NCBI RefSeq assembly: GCF_907164915.1
Contig: NC_061870.1
Location: 23,473,348-23,537,347, forward strand
Direction: 5' to 3'
Length of the DNA stretch: 64,000 nt
Source: Impatiens glandulifera
Taxonomy: Eukaryota > Streptophyta > Magnoliopsida > Ericales > Balsaminaceae
Shown here: one piece after another, positions 9,300 to 19,704 of the stretch
Layout: every line of letters begins with the position of its first letter
Position numbering within the stretch: the first letter of the stretch is position 1
The notes under the pieces: model-generated
What the model was told of the DNA's origin: nothing
Databases searched by the model: none
What the model saw: the letters and a program-made list of their open reading frames with translations, nothing else
Translations under genes and position numbers: made by a program

Positions 9300-12200
9300 T
9301 TGGAAGGATTTGGCTAATGTCGGTTAAGCCGAGAGTAAGCCTGAATTGAGAAAACTTAGCTTCCTGCAGCGGCTTCGTGAAGATATCGGCTACTTGTTGA
9401 TCGGTCGATACGTATTCCAGCCGGATATGCTTCAGCGTGACATGCTCTCGGATGAAATGATGCCTTATGTCGATGTGCTTGGTTCTGGAGTGGAGAACCG
9501 GATGTAGGTGATCGCTATGGCACTCGTGTTGTCACAGAAAATCGGGGACTCTTCGGCTATGATACCGAAGTCCTTCAGCTGCTGTTGGATCCAGAGGAGT
9601 TGAGAACAGCAACTTCCGGCCGCCAAGTATTCAGCCTCCGCGGTTGATGTAGCCACCGATGTCTGTTTCTTGCTGTGCCATGACACCAGTCGGTCACCTA
9701 GGAACTGACATGTTCCACTGGTGCTTTTCCTGTCGATCTTGCATCCTGCATAATCTGCATCTGAGTAGCTTGTTAGATTAAAGGAAGAGTCCTTTCGGTA
9801 CCACAGACCGACATCAGGAGTGCCTTTCAGATACTTCAGTATCCTCTTTGCGGCTGTGTAATGGGATTGCTTTGGATTTGCTTGAAATCTCCCACAAACA
9901 CCAACAGCAAACAGGATGTCCGGTCTACTTGCTGTCAGGTACAGTAGGGAACCGATCATGCCCCGGTATGCAATCTGGTCTACCGATTGGCCCTCGTCAT
10001 CCCGGTCCAGCTTAACTGATGAGCTCATTGGAGTAGCCGCCGAGGAGCAGATGTCCATACCGAATTTCTTTAGCAGCTCCTTGGTATATTTAGGTTGACT
10101 GATGAATGTTCCTTCTTTAAGTTGTTTAACCTGAAGACCTAGGAAGAAACTTAATTCTCCCATCATACTCATTTCAAACTTATCAGTCATCATTTTTGAA
10201 AACTTGTCACAAAGTTTGGGGTCAGTGGAACCGAAAATAATGTCATCTACATAAATCTGAACGAGTAGGATATGTTCCTTCTTTTCAAATTTGAACAATG
10301 TCTTATCCACCGAACCGATGGTGAAATCATGCTCTAATAGAAATGCGGTTAGTGTATCATACCAGGCTTTAGGTGCTTGCTTTAGACCGTATAAAGCTTT
10401 GTTTAGCCGGTATACATGGTTTGGAAATGCAGCATTTTTGAAACCGGGTGGTTGTTCAACGTACACTTCTTCACGTAGATCACCGTTCAGAAATGCACTT
10501 TTAACATCCATTTGAAAAACTTTGAAGTTTTTGAAAGCAGCAAAAGCAAGAAAAATCCTAATGGCTTCAATCCTGGCTACAGGAGCAAATGACTCTTCAA
10601 AGTCAATGCCTTCTTCCTGTTTGTAACCTTGAGCCACTAATCTGGCTTTGTTCCTCGTGACCAAACCGTCCTCATTGAGTTTGTTTCTGAATACCCATCT
10701 TGTTCCTATGACCGATTGATCTTTCGGTCTGGGAACTAAGTACCAGACTTTACTACTCTCGAACTGGTTTAGCTCTTCTTGCATTCCCAAGATCCAATCC
10801 GGATCTGACAATGCTTCATCTATTCTTTTCGGTTCAATCTGGGATATGAAAGCTGAGTTAAAATATCCTTCCAGAAGTTGACTCCTAGTTCGAACAGGTT
10901 CTGAAGGGTCACCTATAATTTGCTCAGGAGGATGTTTACTGTTTCTTCTGAGATTCAGTTCAGGGATGTCTACCAAATTACCAGTAACTTGACCAAGGAT
11001 AGACATGTCGGTAGGCTGAACGAGATTGTCAGACCGACCGACTCCCTCGGATTGAACCGAAGTGTCAGCTTCCTGTTGTGGAACAGCTTGATCTGGCTGG
11101 GTATCAATGATACCCATTTGGTCATGGACAAACCGCCTGAAGACCAGAGTCTCATCTTCACTATCAGAATGAATATCGTTATTTTCCAGTCTGTTGTGTA
11201 GATCAAAGCATGAAGCAGTATTGCTTTCAACCGATTCATCGAAAACAACGTGAATTGTTTCCTCCATGGTTGCAGTTCTATTATTATATACTCTATATGC
11301 TTTACTTACTGACGAGTATCCTAGCATAATGCCGGTATCGGTCTTTGCATCAAAAGCGGTGAGTTGAGTTTTACCATTTATATGAATATAACATTTACAA
11401 CCGAAAATCCTGAGGTACTTGAGTTTAGGAACTCTGTTAAAATAAACCTCATACGGTGTTTTGTTGTGAAATCTGTTAATCAAAGACCGGTTTTGTGTAT
11501 GGCATGCAGTGTTGATAGCCTCAGCCCAAAATTTCTGAGCAATGCCGGAGTCGGCTATCATGGACCGTGCGGCTTCCTTGAGAGTCCGGTTTCTTCTCTC
11601 GGCCAGGCCATTTTGTTGAGGAGTCCTAGCACTAGACAACTCGTGTCTAATGCCGGATTCATCAAGATATGCAGTTAATGTACTATTAGTAAATTCGGTA
11701 CCTCGATCACTTCGAATGCTATTGATACGAGTTGATTTTTCATTTTGCAACCGCTTAAGAAGTGTGATCAGGTTTGATACAGTTTCACGTTTAGATGGTA
11801 GAAATATTACCCATGTATATCTAGAATAATCATCAATAACTACCATGGTGTAAAGCATACCTCCTAGGCTAATGACCTGAATCGGTCCAAATAAATCAAT
11901 GTGAAGAAGATCTAGGCATCGGCTAGATTGAATATTTCCATTACTCTTAAAAGATGACCTAGTTTGTTTACCCATTTGGCATGCTGAACATACCTTATCC
12001 TGGTTAAATACTATATCAGGAATACCTTCAACTAGCTTTTTACCACGAATGTAGTTTAAGGTTTTCATGTTTAGATGGTTTAGTCTCTTGTGGCATAGCC
12101 AGGTTTGATCAGTCTTAGCTATCATGCATATAGGATATTCTATTCTTGTTATCCAGTCTACCTTATAGATGTTACCTATCCTATTTCCGGTTAGTAGTAC

Positions 12201-12563
12201 AATACCTTGAGAGTCTTTAACTAAGCATGCATGTTTAAGGAATTCTACCGTGTATCCGGCATCACACATCTGACTAATACTAAGTAGATTAAAACGTAGG
12301 TTTTCAACTAGAAGTACATTATCAATAGTTAGATTACCATGGACAATCTTACCCTTGCCCACAGTTTTACCTTTTGAGTTGTCACTGAAGGTAATTAGAG
12401 CACCGGTTACTGATCTGATGTCGATTAGTAAATTGCTATTTCCGGTCATGTGCCTGGAGCAACCGCTGTCCAAGAACCATTCGGAGTTTCCTAGCCGTTT
12501 CTTTGGATCCTGCAAAATGTAAGTATTTACAACTGTTTGGTACCCACATTTACTTGGGTCCAC
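9300..12563 (-). pseudogene. pol: copia pol: protease, integrase, reverse transcriptase, RNase H; frame-broken
   Basis: The main open frame is 12563-9465 (1032 aa). Order of domains: aspartic protease ([13 protein letters not shown], near residue 30); GAG-pre-integrase/HHCC zinc site ([21 protein letters not shown], about 155-200); integrase core with [20 protein letters not shown] and [14 protein letters not shown] (about 220-340); reverse transcriptase with [32 protein letters not shown] and the catalytic YVDD (about 620-790); RNase H with [16 protein letters not shown] (about 925) and CDNTSAIAI. At about 9500-9512 the reading shifts: the usual RNase H C-terminus is present, but in another frame, down to about 9300, consistent with a 1-base deletion. 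The start region also lacks a clean link to gag. Codons are otherwise well conserved, so decay is recent. Confidence 0.92.
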
Positions 12564-13491
12564 ATGCGGTTAGTCCCTTAGGTACCCAAACTTTAATAAA
12601 CCGGACGGTCTTCTTTGCTAGGGTTTTAACTGTCCTTTTTACACTTGGTCTGGTGTATTTCGGTTTTCCTTCAAATGTCCTAAACGATGATGGTCTTTGG
12701 TTCGGTGATCTGTAGTTTGACCTACGTGGTTCAGGAAAATCTTTCTTATATTTGAGGATTTCGGCTTTTCTTTTCTCAAGGTCAAGCCATGAATCGGTTG
12801 GGCCAACATAATCGTATTTTAGCTTCTCTTCCCTATAATATGCGGTTTCCTCTTCTTCAGCTGTACAGGTGCTCTTAAGAAATTTTATAAAGGGGAGGTT
12901 TCCTTTTGTAAGCCTTGCTTTCTCTATGGGTTTTCGGTCTTTAGAACTATTCCATGTGTATCCAAGACCACGCTTACAACGAGGATGCCTATAGTGTTTA
13001 TTCATATTCTTTACTATATCGCTAGATCTCTTATAGGCGGCCATCGTATATTGAAATCGGGCATTTTCTTCCTCGGTTAGTTCTCTAGTCGGTTCACTAG
13101 GTTGTTTGGTCTTAAGATCTAACTTGGTTTCTATAGTATGGGTATCGTCAGATTGTATGACCTCTGGTTCGGTTATGATGGGTACCTCTGGTTCTATTGG
13201 AATAGGTGTTATGGAGTCGGGCTTGATGTTGAGGTGCTTAGGTAACATGGTCAATAGGTTCTTATATTCTTCTACCATGTCATTCAATGCATTGTATAAC
13301 TCATCTTTAGTAAATTCCTCACAGGGGGAGTCAAATACCTGTTCCTCATTGGCCATGAGGCACGTGAGATCATCGTCACTGTCACTGCGAGCCCATAGAC
13401 TTCCTCCATCGTCGGCTATCAGTGCTTTCGGTACCTCACTTCCTTCACCGGCTTGTTGGTAATTGTTTCTGTCATTTTGATATTCCGGTTT
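12550..13491 (-). pseudogene. gag C-terminal / gag-pol linker region after amber stop
   Basis: Same frame as gag, beginning directly after its TAG. The open stretch has an ATG at 13356 and runs to a stop at 12550 (268 aa from that ATG). The sequence is charged and low in complexity, with an acidic, proline-rich part and a basic C-terminus ending in the copia-typical KVWVPKGL. It overlaps the pol frame (start 12563) by 14 bases in a different phase, so translation into pol would need a frame change. It is either a linker disrupted by mutation or a separately initiated product. Confidence 0.6.
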
Positions 13492-14385
13492 CTAGGTGTC
13501 CCTTCTTGGTTTCCTACATTCCCACTTAAAATGTCCCATACAGTTACAGTTATAGCATCTTACATTGGATTTGTCACCATAGTAGTTGTTTGTCGGTTGG
13601 CTCCTTTTCATGAACCTCCCAAACTTCTGTGCAAGCATTGCCATGGCATCCTCAGTGAACTGTTCGGCGGTTCTGATCGGTACGGGTGCAGGAACCGGTA
13701 TCGGTGCAGGAGTAGGAGCAGGTGCAGCCGGTTCTGTAGATGTGATTAGTGCTCTGGTTGATGTTGAGGCCGAAACTTCCTCTTCAGTTCTGGATCTCAT
13801 CTCGAATTTGTATGCCTTTAGATCTTCGAATACGTCGTATAGTTTCATCTTATGTAGGCTCTTTGATTCCCTCATTACCATTGTCTTTATATCCCAGGCA
13901 CTTGGAAGGGATCTCAAAGCTTTCATAACTACCTCTTTGCTCTCATACTTCTTGCCCAGAGTTGCTAGTTCATCTAACACACCAGTGAACCGGTCACTGT
14001 ATTCCTTCATAGTTTCTCCTGGTTTCATTTTGATGCTTTCAAACTTCTGTGTGGCCATCATTATTTTGTTCTCCCTTGTTCTTTCATTTCCTTCAAAGAT
14101 CTGGATGACCGTGTTCCATGTCTCCTTCGCAGTTTTGCAATCTCTGATCTTGCAGTATGTGTTTCTGTCTACGCTGTTGGAGATCCGGTTTCTTGCATGG
14201 TTGTCCAGATTGTTCCTTCTCCTATCTTCAGCCGTCCATTCTTTTCTATCTTTATCAATGAATATCGGTCCTTCGGTCAGAATGGATTCCATTTCATCAT
14301 CCAAGGTGACTAGATGCAGGTGCATGCGTGCCTTCCAGTTGGCAAAGTCATCACCTTCTAGCATTGGAGGCCTATCCTGATACAT
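13492..14385 (-). CDS. gag: copia gag, 297 aa, with CCHC zinc knuckle
   Basis: Gag polyprotein. It begins MYQDRPPMLEGDDFANWKAR, the usual opening of Sirevirus/copia gag (UBN2-type core), with the core helical region at about 60-200 (YCKIRDCKTAKETWNT, FESIKMKPGETMKEYSDRF, LRSLPSAWD). A Pro-Ala rich linker follows (APAPTPAPIPVPAPVP, about 225-245), then a single zinc knuckle CYNCNCMGHFKWEC (CX2CX4HX4C, about 277-290). The frame stops at TAG right after the knuckle but stays open beyond it. Gag assembles the cytoplasmic particle and packages RNA. Start at 14385, 26 bases downstream of the primer site. A long + strand frame over this region is a shadow. Confidence 0.9.
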   Translation of the reverse strand: MYQDRPPMLEGDDFANWKARMHLHLVTLDDEMESILTEGPIFIDKDRKEWTAEDRRRNNLDNHARNRISNSVDRNTYCKIRDCKTAKETWNTVIQIFEGNERTRENKIMMATQKFESIKMKPGETMKEYSDRFTGVLDELATLGKKYESKEVVMKALRSLPSAWDIKTMVMRESKSLHKMKLYDVFEDLKAYKFEMRSRTEEEVSASTSTRALITSTEPAAPAPTPAPIPVPAPVPIRTAEQFTEDAMAMLAQKFGRFMKRSQPTNNYYGDKSNVRCYNCNCMGHFKWECRKPRRDT

Positions 14386-14410
14386 GTTCGCTTGAGTATT
14401 GAAACTAACT

Positions 14411-14422
14411 GCTCTGATACCA
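14411..14422 (-). other. primer binding site (tRNA-iMet type)
   Basis: On the minus strand this reads TGGTATCAGAGC, the plant initiator-methionine tRNA 3'-end complement used by copia elements. It lies two bases inside the upstream LTR. Together with the polypurine tract it fixes the element's orientation. Confidence 0.93.
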
Positions 14423-14424
14423 AT

Positions 14425-15733
14425 TGTTAGGATCTAGATCGCCGCTGGTGGACCGGGGGTTGGACCGGTTAGCGGTTCTCACTCGTAGGGTGGTGGTTAA
14501 TCCGGTTAGAGATTAACACCGGGGTTTCAATACTACACAACCTGTCACAAACCCTTGAACTAGGATCAAGCGCGGAAGAGGTTTGCTTTCAGGTTGAAGC
14601 TGCACGCTTGTATGATAGGCACGGTCGGATTCGGATGATGAAGATTTGGAGATGGTGGGTCGGTTTCGGTAATCTGGATATTCGGTATGGTTAGTATAAA
14701 GTCGGTTTGGAGCGATATGGTTAAGTTAGTCGGTTATATAATGAAGCCGGCAGAAAGTAAATAACACAACAGATTTTATGGATGTTCGGAGATAAAACTC
14801 CTACGTCACCCCTTCCTCTCGAAACCGCGAGAAGGATATTCACTAAGGAATACAAGTACAGGCCGATCGAGACTTATTTCCTGCTCGATAACACTCTTAC
14901 AATTTACACCGAAGTTGTAAAACACACTTTAACTTTCAACACTTAGGCTTTCTAGAATAGCACACTCTTATCACTTGTAGTAAATGCTCTTAGCGCTCGT
15001 TATCCCAATGTATGTCCCGCATTTACTCTTCTGCAACTGCCTCCTTTTATAGGTGAAATATGCCAACGGTCATATTTCACTGCCTTGAATCTGATTGGCT
15101 GATCAGCGGTGCAGTGATTCAGTGTTTCAGAGGTTCAGACCTGCGGTCGTTTCCTCAGACCTGATGGTCAAGCTCAGGCCTGACATTATGTCTCAAACCT
15201 GGCGGTCTGTTCATTCGGTGTGCAGGACAAGCCTGTCGGGTTTGTCTTTTACTTGATATAGACACTGTCTGTTTGGACAGTTGTCTGTACTTTGAAGATT
15301 TCCTTTCTGGCTTATCCCGAAGTAGAAGGATCCGGTAGTACTGTTTTCTGCAGCCTACAGTCTTTCCTCAGACTTGCATGGATATGGAAGTATTCAGTCT
15401 GTTCCTTTGGTATCATTCTCAACAGATACCCAAAATGTCTTCTTGCACTGGTCGGTCATTTGACTTGGCCGAATGTGTTTTGGTATTGATGTAACCGGAC
15501 TTCTTCCGGTTATTCTTGTCTTGTGGATGATCGGCTGTTTGATGGTTCCGGTTTTGAGCTTTGGCCGATCCTTCCTTTGTGCGGTCACGTTCCGAATACT
15601 CTTGATCGGTTTGGTAGCTTGACCGGTTAGGTTTCTTCAGTCAGTTCTCTTGTTCATCCGGTCCGGTTCCTTGTTCCTGCATGGGAAATTTGTTTAAGTT
15701 AGGTTTATTTGAACCGGTCTGAATTTTCTAACA
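14425..15733 (-). repeat. 5' LTR of copia element (1309 bp)
   Basis: Upstream LTR in element orientation, bounded by TGTTAG and CTAACA. Substitutions against 1912-3233, counted by eye, number about eight, several of them C/T or G/A changes as expected from methyl-cytosine deamination. It should contain the element's promoter, but I could not place a TATA box with confidence. Confidence 0.95.
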
Positions 15734-16217
15734 CAAACAATCTATTATTTTTGGTGCAGCTCTATTATACGATGAAACTGCTATGAATTTTGAATGGTTG
15801 TTTGAGACTTTCACCACAACTATGCGTGGGAAAAAACCTAAAACCATTCTTACAGAACAAGAGGCTAAGGCCTTAGCGTCTACATGGCCCGAAACAAATC
15901 ATCGTCTCTGTATTTGGCACATATTTCAAAATGTAGCCATACATCTAAGATCTGTGTTTCATAATTTCAGAGAATTTTCGAAGGATTTTTCTTTATGTAT
16001 ATATGATTTTGATGAAGAGGTAGAGTTTCTTGAAGCTTGGAATCAAATGTTGACAAACTACGGGCTTGAAAACAACGATTGGTTGAAGCGTATGTTTTGC
16101 ATTAGGCGAAAGTGGGCATTAGTGTATGGATGACATATGTTTTGTGCTAATATGACGACAACACAGAGAAGTGAGAGCATGAATCACCGTTGGTCAATAC
16201 TAGAGAACTCTTCTCCA
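15734..16217 (+). pseudogene. FAR1/MURA-type MULE transposase, 3' part, broken
   Basis: Continuation of the gene at 1074-1911. After the CAAAC duplication the frame reads through FGAALLYDET and FEWLFETF, then GKKPKTILTEQEAKALAS, WPETNHRLCIWHIFQN, FSKDFSLCIYDFDEEVEF and KWALVYG to 16133. There a CGA to TGA type change stops it just before HMFCANMTTTQRSESMN. Similarity ends near 16217 and gives way to an ORF on the opposite strand, so the rest of the transposase, including the SWIM zinc finger, is missing. In the family, the aspartate of TDQ is thought to be catalytic; here it is glutamate (TEQ), another sign of inactivity. Confidence 0.85.
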
Positions 16218-16626
16218 GGTCGAAACATCTGACTACATGTTTTGAAAAATGACCAGGGCAATTGGAGACACCCAATGTAAGAAGAGAACCAAACCCGATT
16301 TCTTTCACAGCTTCCTTCTGTTCTACGCTCAATTTAGGAATCATGTGAAAAAGGCCATGAGGTGATGATCTTGTTAGAAATGTTACTTTCCTTTTTTTGA
16401 TGGTTTTGGTTTTTGGGGGAGGTGGTGGTAAATCTTCATTGACAGGTGTAGCTGTAGAAATATCTGTAACTTCGACAACAATTGTAGAAACTGATTCATT
16501 AGTCGATGACTTCGTATTCATCTTCGTCTTCGTATATCTCTTCCTCTTACTTACATATATATTCATGTAAAACCTCGAACGCATTATTTTCAGTGAGAGA
16601 ACATAAATCAGTATTTTACAAAACAA
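16147..16626 (-). pseudogene. MULE accessory ORF fragment, N-terminal region resembling Ulp1-linked plant proteins
   Basis: 159-residue open frame. Its useful part begins with a Pro/Lys-rich stretch (PPPPPKTKTIKKRKV) followed by SSPHGLFHMIPKLSVEQKEAVKEIGFGSLLTLGVSNCPGHFSKHVV split over one block, then a CFD and a LVLTNGD end. The pattern (LS-EQK-AV-x-GFG-LL-L, P-x-LS, FD, L-L-NG) is one I associate with the N-terminal region of plant proteins that end in a Ulp1-type SUMO protease domain and travel in Kaonashi-like MULEs. No protease domain is present here, so the gene is truncated where it abuts the transposase at about 16220. The identification rests on memory of the pattern. Confidence 0.45.
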
Positions 16627-16681
16627 ATGGAATGAACGGGTGTAATATTAATCAAAAAACTATAAACACAATATGAATAAC

Positions 16682-16825
16682 CTACTTCTCCGGTTTATCG
16701 TCGGCATTGTCGTTGGATACAGGATTGGGGGCGGTTTCGTTTATGCTGTTACAAACCGCTAAGACGGTCTTTCGAGAGTCGGAAGTATCCACTGACATGT
16801 TGTTGCCTTCGTTTTGTTGTGACAT
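16682..16825 (-). other. possible 5' exon of the MULE accessory ORF
   Basis: Short open frame from the ATG at 16825 (MSQQNEGNNMSVDTSDS) to a stop at 16682, on the same strand and directly upstream of the fragment at 16626-16147. The two could be exons separated by a short intron of about 55-60 bases, but no clean donor/acceptor pair keeps the frame. Product unknown. Confidence 0.3.
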
Positions 16826-17010
16826 TTTCATAAGAAATCCTTGTAAAATATAAGAAAACTCTAAGGATTCAAAGTTCAAAGAAATATGATCGCTCAGAGA
16901 GAGAGAGAATGTGAATAGTTATGAAAATGAAGAGTGGGATTTGTAGCAGGAAAAATATGTTTTATTCCTACATAAAGCGATTTTAACTTCACAAAAATTA
17001 TAACATTAAC

Positions 17011-17775
17011 GAAGCTTGCTTCACAAGATTGAGTTTTTAAATTCATAAACGAAGCTAGCTTCACAATGATTCTGTTTCACATGGCGACCGGGCGAAGGAG
17101 TCTTTGCTCAAATAGCGTCTATTTATTCCGTTTTACATGGCGCCCAGGCGAAGGAGTCTTCGCTCGAAAATAGTCTATTTATTCTGTTTTACATGGCGCC
17201 TAGGCGAAGGTCGCTTCGCTTGAAAACAGTATATTCATTTCGTTTTACATGGCGCATGGGCGAAGTATGCTTCGCTCGATTCTCTAGACATATAAACTAA
17301 TTGAAGCGAAGTATGCTTCACTATAAGCGTCTCTTCGTAAATAAAATTTTTAATTTTTTTTATATAAAAATAAGTAATTGAAGCGAAATATGCTTCACTG
17401 AAAAACGTCTCTTCATAAAAAAAATATTTTTATTATAAAAAAAATATTTTTATTATAAAAAAAATTTATTTTTATTAATTTTTGTATTTATATACATGAG
17501 TAATTGTTTTTACATGATAAGTAAACGGTCTTTTCATGGGTGTGTTGGGGGATTTACATGAACGTCATGGTATTAAAATAATTAAAGAGAAGTATGCTTC
17601 GCTCTAAAAGCATCTCTTGATTCCGTTCAACGAGGCGCCTGGGCGAAGTATGCTTCGCTCCGTACCGCTTTCTTCATTCCGCATAACATGGAGTCTAGAG
17701 AGAAGTGAGCTTCACTCGTAACAATATATCTTCATTCCTTTTGACATGGAACTTGGGGGAAGGGATCTTTGCTCC
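17011..17775. repeat. degenerate tandem array of GAAG-N4-CTTC hairpins
   Basis: About twelve short inverted repeats of the form GAAG-NNNN-CTTC lie at roughly 17011, 17051, 17094, 17150, 17206, 17262, 17308, 17386, 17589, 17644, 17702 and 17762. Between 17072 and 17290, and again from 17615 to 17795, they sit in units of about 56-58 bp containing TTTTACATGGCGCC and GGCGAAG-TATG-CTTCGCTC. The 4-base loop varies (CTAG, GAGT, GTCG, TATG, TGAG). The hairpin core equals that of the array at 499-1015, although the spacers differ. I read them as subterminal repeats of the same MULE. Confidence 0.85.
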
Positions 17776-17795
17776 ATACGTTATCGAGACATTCC

Positions 17796-19604
17796 GTTAA
17801 CGCCGTTTGGGGTGAACCCAAAATGAAATACGGGTTCCGGATTCTCTCTCCCTTTCCTCAACCCAGATTTCATTTATTAATATAATAATGCTCCTGCATT
17901 TTAATTGGTCCGCAACAGGGGAACACAGGAATCGGTAGCAAAAGATCTGGATTGCATTAACAGGGTCATCTTGAAGCTTAGGCTGCCCCCAACTCAAATT
18001 GTCATTATTTTTTTATTTTTGTTTGGGTAAATCAAAGGTTTAAGTTTGAGTTTTTTTAATGAGATAAAAAAAAGTAAAGAAGACAAAGAGTGTGGGATAA
18101 GCATGGTGAAATTTTTATAGATGATATATGCATGAAAAAATGTTCTATTATGTATAATCGTATGTGTCACAAAAAGGTTGAATATCGGCAACTCACTTAC
18201 TTTTGCATTGTAAAGTGGTGGCTAGTATTTTGAGTCTTTTGTGGAGTATTACTGGAATTCATTGATTAATAACCGAGTCTTTGGATAGTTGCTGAAAGTT
18301 TGGATTGATATAGCTGATATGACATGCTTACATATTTGGGTTATCATCCAAATTATTTTTTGGTAGACTACTAGTTGGAGTCGTTGAACTTTAAATGATT
18401 GTAGTCGTCCGATATGTATAATTCATAATGTTATTATTTTGACGTTTTCTAATATTTGTTCAGGAAAATCAGTCGAGTCTGTTGGAGAGTTTATTCTCGA
18501 CTATTTACGAGTTCGGTGACTTATTGTGTATCTTTTTTATGTTATACTTTGTTATTGTGTTTAAACAAAAAAACATTTTTAATATATATGGACCTTTATA
18601 AAAAAAAAAATGTGTGAAATAAGAGAAGTTGTGGGAAAGGGATAAAAAGAGAAGAAAAAAATGAGAAGAGAAAGTGAGGAAAAAAAAAATTAAAATCTAT
18701 TCCTTGGGCTCTTAAGTATATGCCTAACTCATGGGCTCACTAGCCTTATCCTTGGCCCGACCCTACCCATTAATCAAGGAACTCAAATATCGTTAATAAT
18801 GTAATTTCTCCAAAGGTGACTTCTCAAGTTAATAGACAGGTTAATTGATATAATTGTCACTATTTCTTTTCAACGACACAAAAGGGTGGATTTGTGGATC
18901 TAGTTCATCTTCAACCTTCCTTGCATGCAACATATTCATTATGCTTCCAATAATATATCCAACAATTAATGTGTAAGAGACGAATGACTTAAAAAATTAA
19001 CTTGTCAACAAACTCCATAAGTGCTTTCGAAAAAACATATATCAAATAGTGTCATCATAATAATATTATAAATTATACGCATCAGTCGAATACCATCACT
19101 GAAAATACGATGATTCATTTACAATCAAATAGTCCACAAAAAGATGATAAGAGTAGCAACTCAGTGATTTAGTTTCCAATATATATTGGTTGGATCCAAA
19201 CATCCCAACAACTTCTAAGAGACTCATGCATCACACACTAAATTTTAGTCATGTTCTAAAAAAGACATCAAATATTTGTCACATAAAAGAAGATGAGACG
19301 CCGTTACAACCTCCACCTCCATAAGATACATCCGACTAATATGTCGTCCGTCAAAATCCCAAGATAAATAGCACTCTACTTTAAGATTTTTAATTTTTTC
19401 ATTTGTTTTAAAAAAACACCTATCTTATTTTTAAGTTTGAATTAGAATTTAGTACAAGTGCGTTCAATTTCGTTTATTTTATTAAAATTATTTTTGTTAC
19501 AACAAATCAAAATTCAATTTGATACAATAAAGTATGTACTAAAAGGGTAATAAGGTAATTTTACATTATCAACATTCTCTCTCTTTCTCCTCTGGCCTTT
19601 AAAT
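17796..19604. other. intergenic, WOX upstream region
   Basis: AT-rich spacer. 17813-17990 is less AT-rich and looks like unique or older repeat sequence, with no supported ORF. 18590-18690 is A-rich and purine-rich. 18880-19380 has a more balanced composition and may be an old transposon remnant that I cannot name. The last few hundred bases should include the promoter of the WOX gene, with a pyrimidine-rich stretch (about 19575-19590) and a TTTAAATAA element (about 19597-19605). Confidence 0.5.
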
Positions 19605-19704
19605 AATGCACCTCTTGATATGGACTGCTGCGTGTTCATCATCTTCACTCACAAAACCCTCTTTCATTCTCATCAACACATCACAAGAGAACCATTTCTC
19701 AATC

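Larger units (their letters stand above)
1912..15733 (-). mobile_element. Ty1/copia (Sirevirus-like) LTR retrotransposon, 13.8 kb
   Basis: Complete element in minus orientation. Its order in its own 5'-3' sense is: LTR (15733-14425), tRNA-Met-type primer site (14422-14411), gag (from 14385), protease-integrase-RT-RNase H (12563 to about 9300), three accessory ORFs (8771-8016, 7509-6805, 6240-3631), polypurine tract (3247-3235), LTR (3233-1912). Target duplication is CAAAC. Integrase before reverse transcriptase marks the copia class. Great length, extra ORFs after pol, a repeated polypurine tract and the gag type fit the Sirevirus (SIRE/Maximus) lineage. The LTRs differ by about eight substitutions and two small indels over 1.3 kb, so insertion is recent. 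Gag has an in-frame amber, pol has frame breaks, and one accessory ORF has a nonsense codon, so this copy is probably not autonomous. Confidence 0.95.

Noticed and set aside
12500..12560. Possible short intron joining gag and pol (GTAAAT ... TTTTGCAG)
   Set aside because: It would be only 44 bases, below the usual plant minimum, and its removal does not put the gag-side frame in phase with pol.
1440..13494. Several amber (TAG) codons in the transposase, gag and accessory ORF 3 as a sign of stop-codon reassignment or common recoding
   Set aside because: The host genes assembled here use all stops normally, the positions have different likely ancestral codons, and one transposase stop is TGA. 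Ordinary decay explains them; only the gag amber is kept as a weak readthrough candidate.
13586..14380. 264-residue + strand frame opposite gag
   Set aside because: Antisense shadow; the minus frame has the gag core and zinc knuckle.
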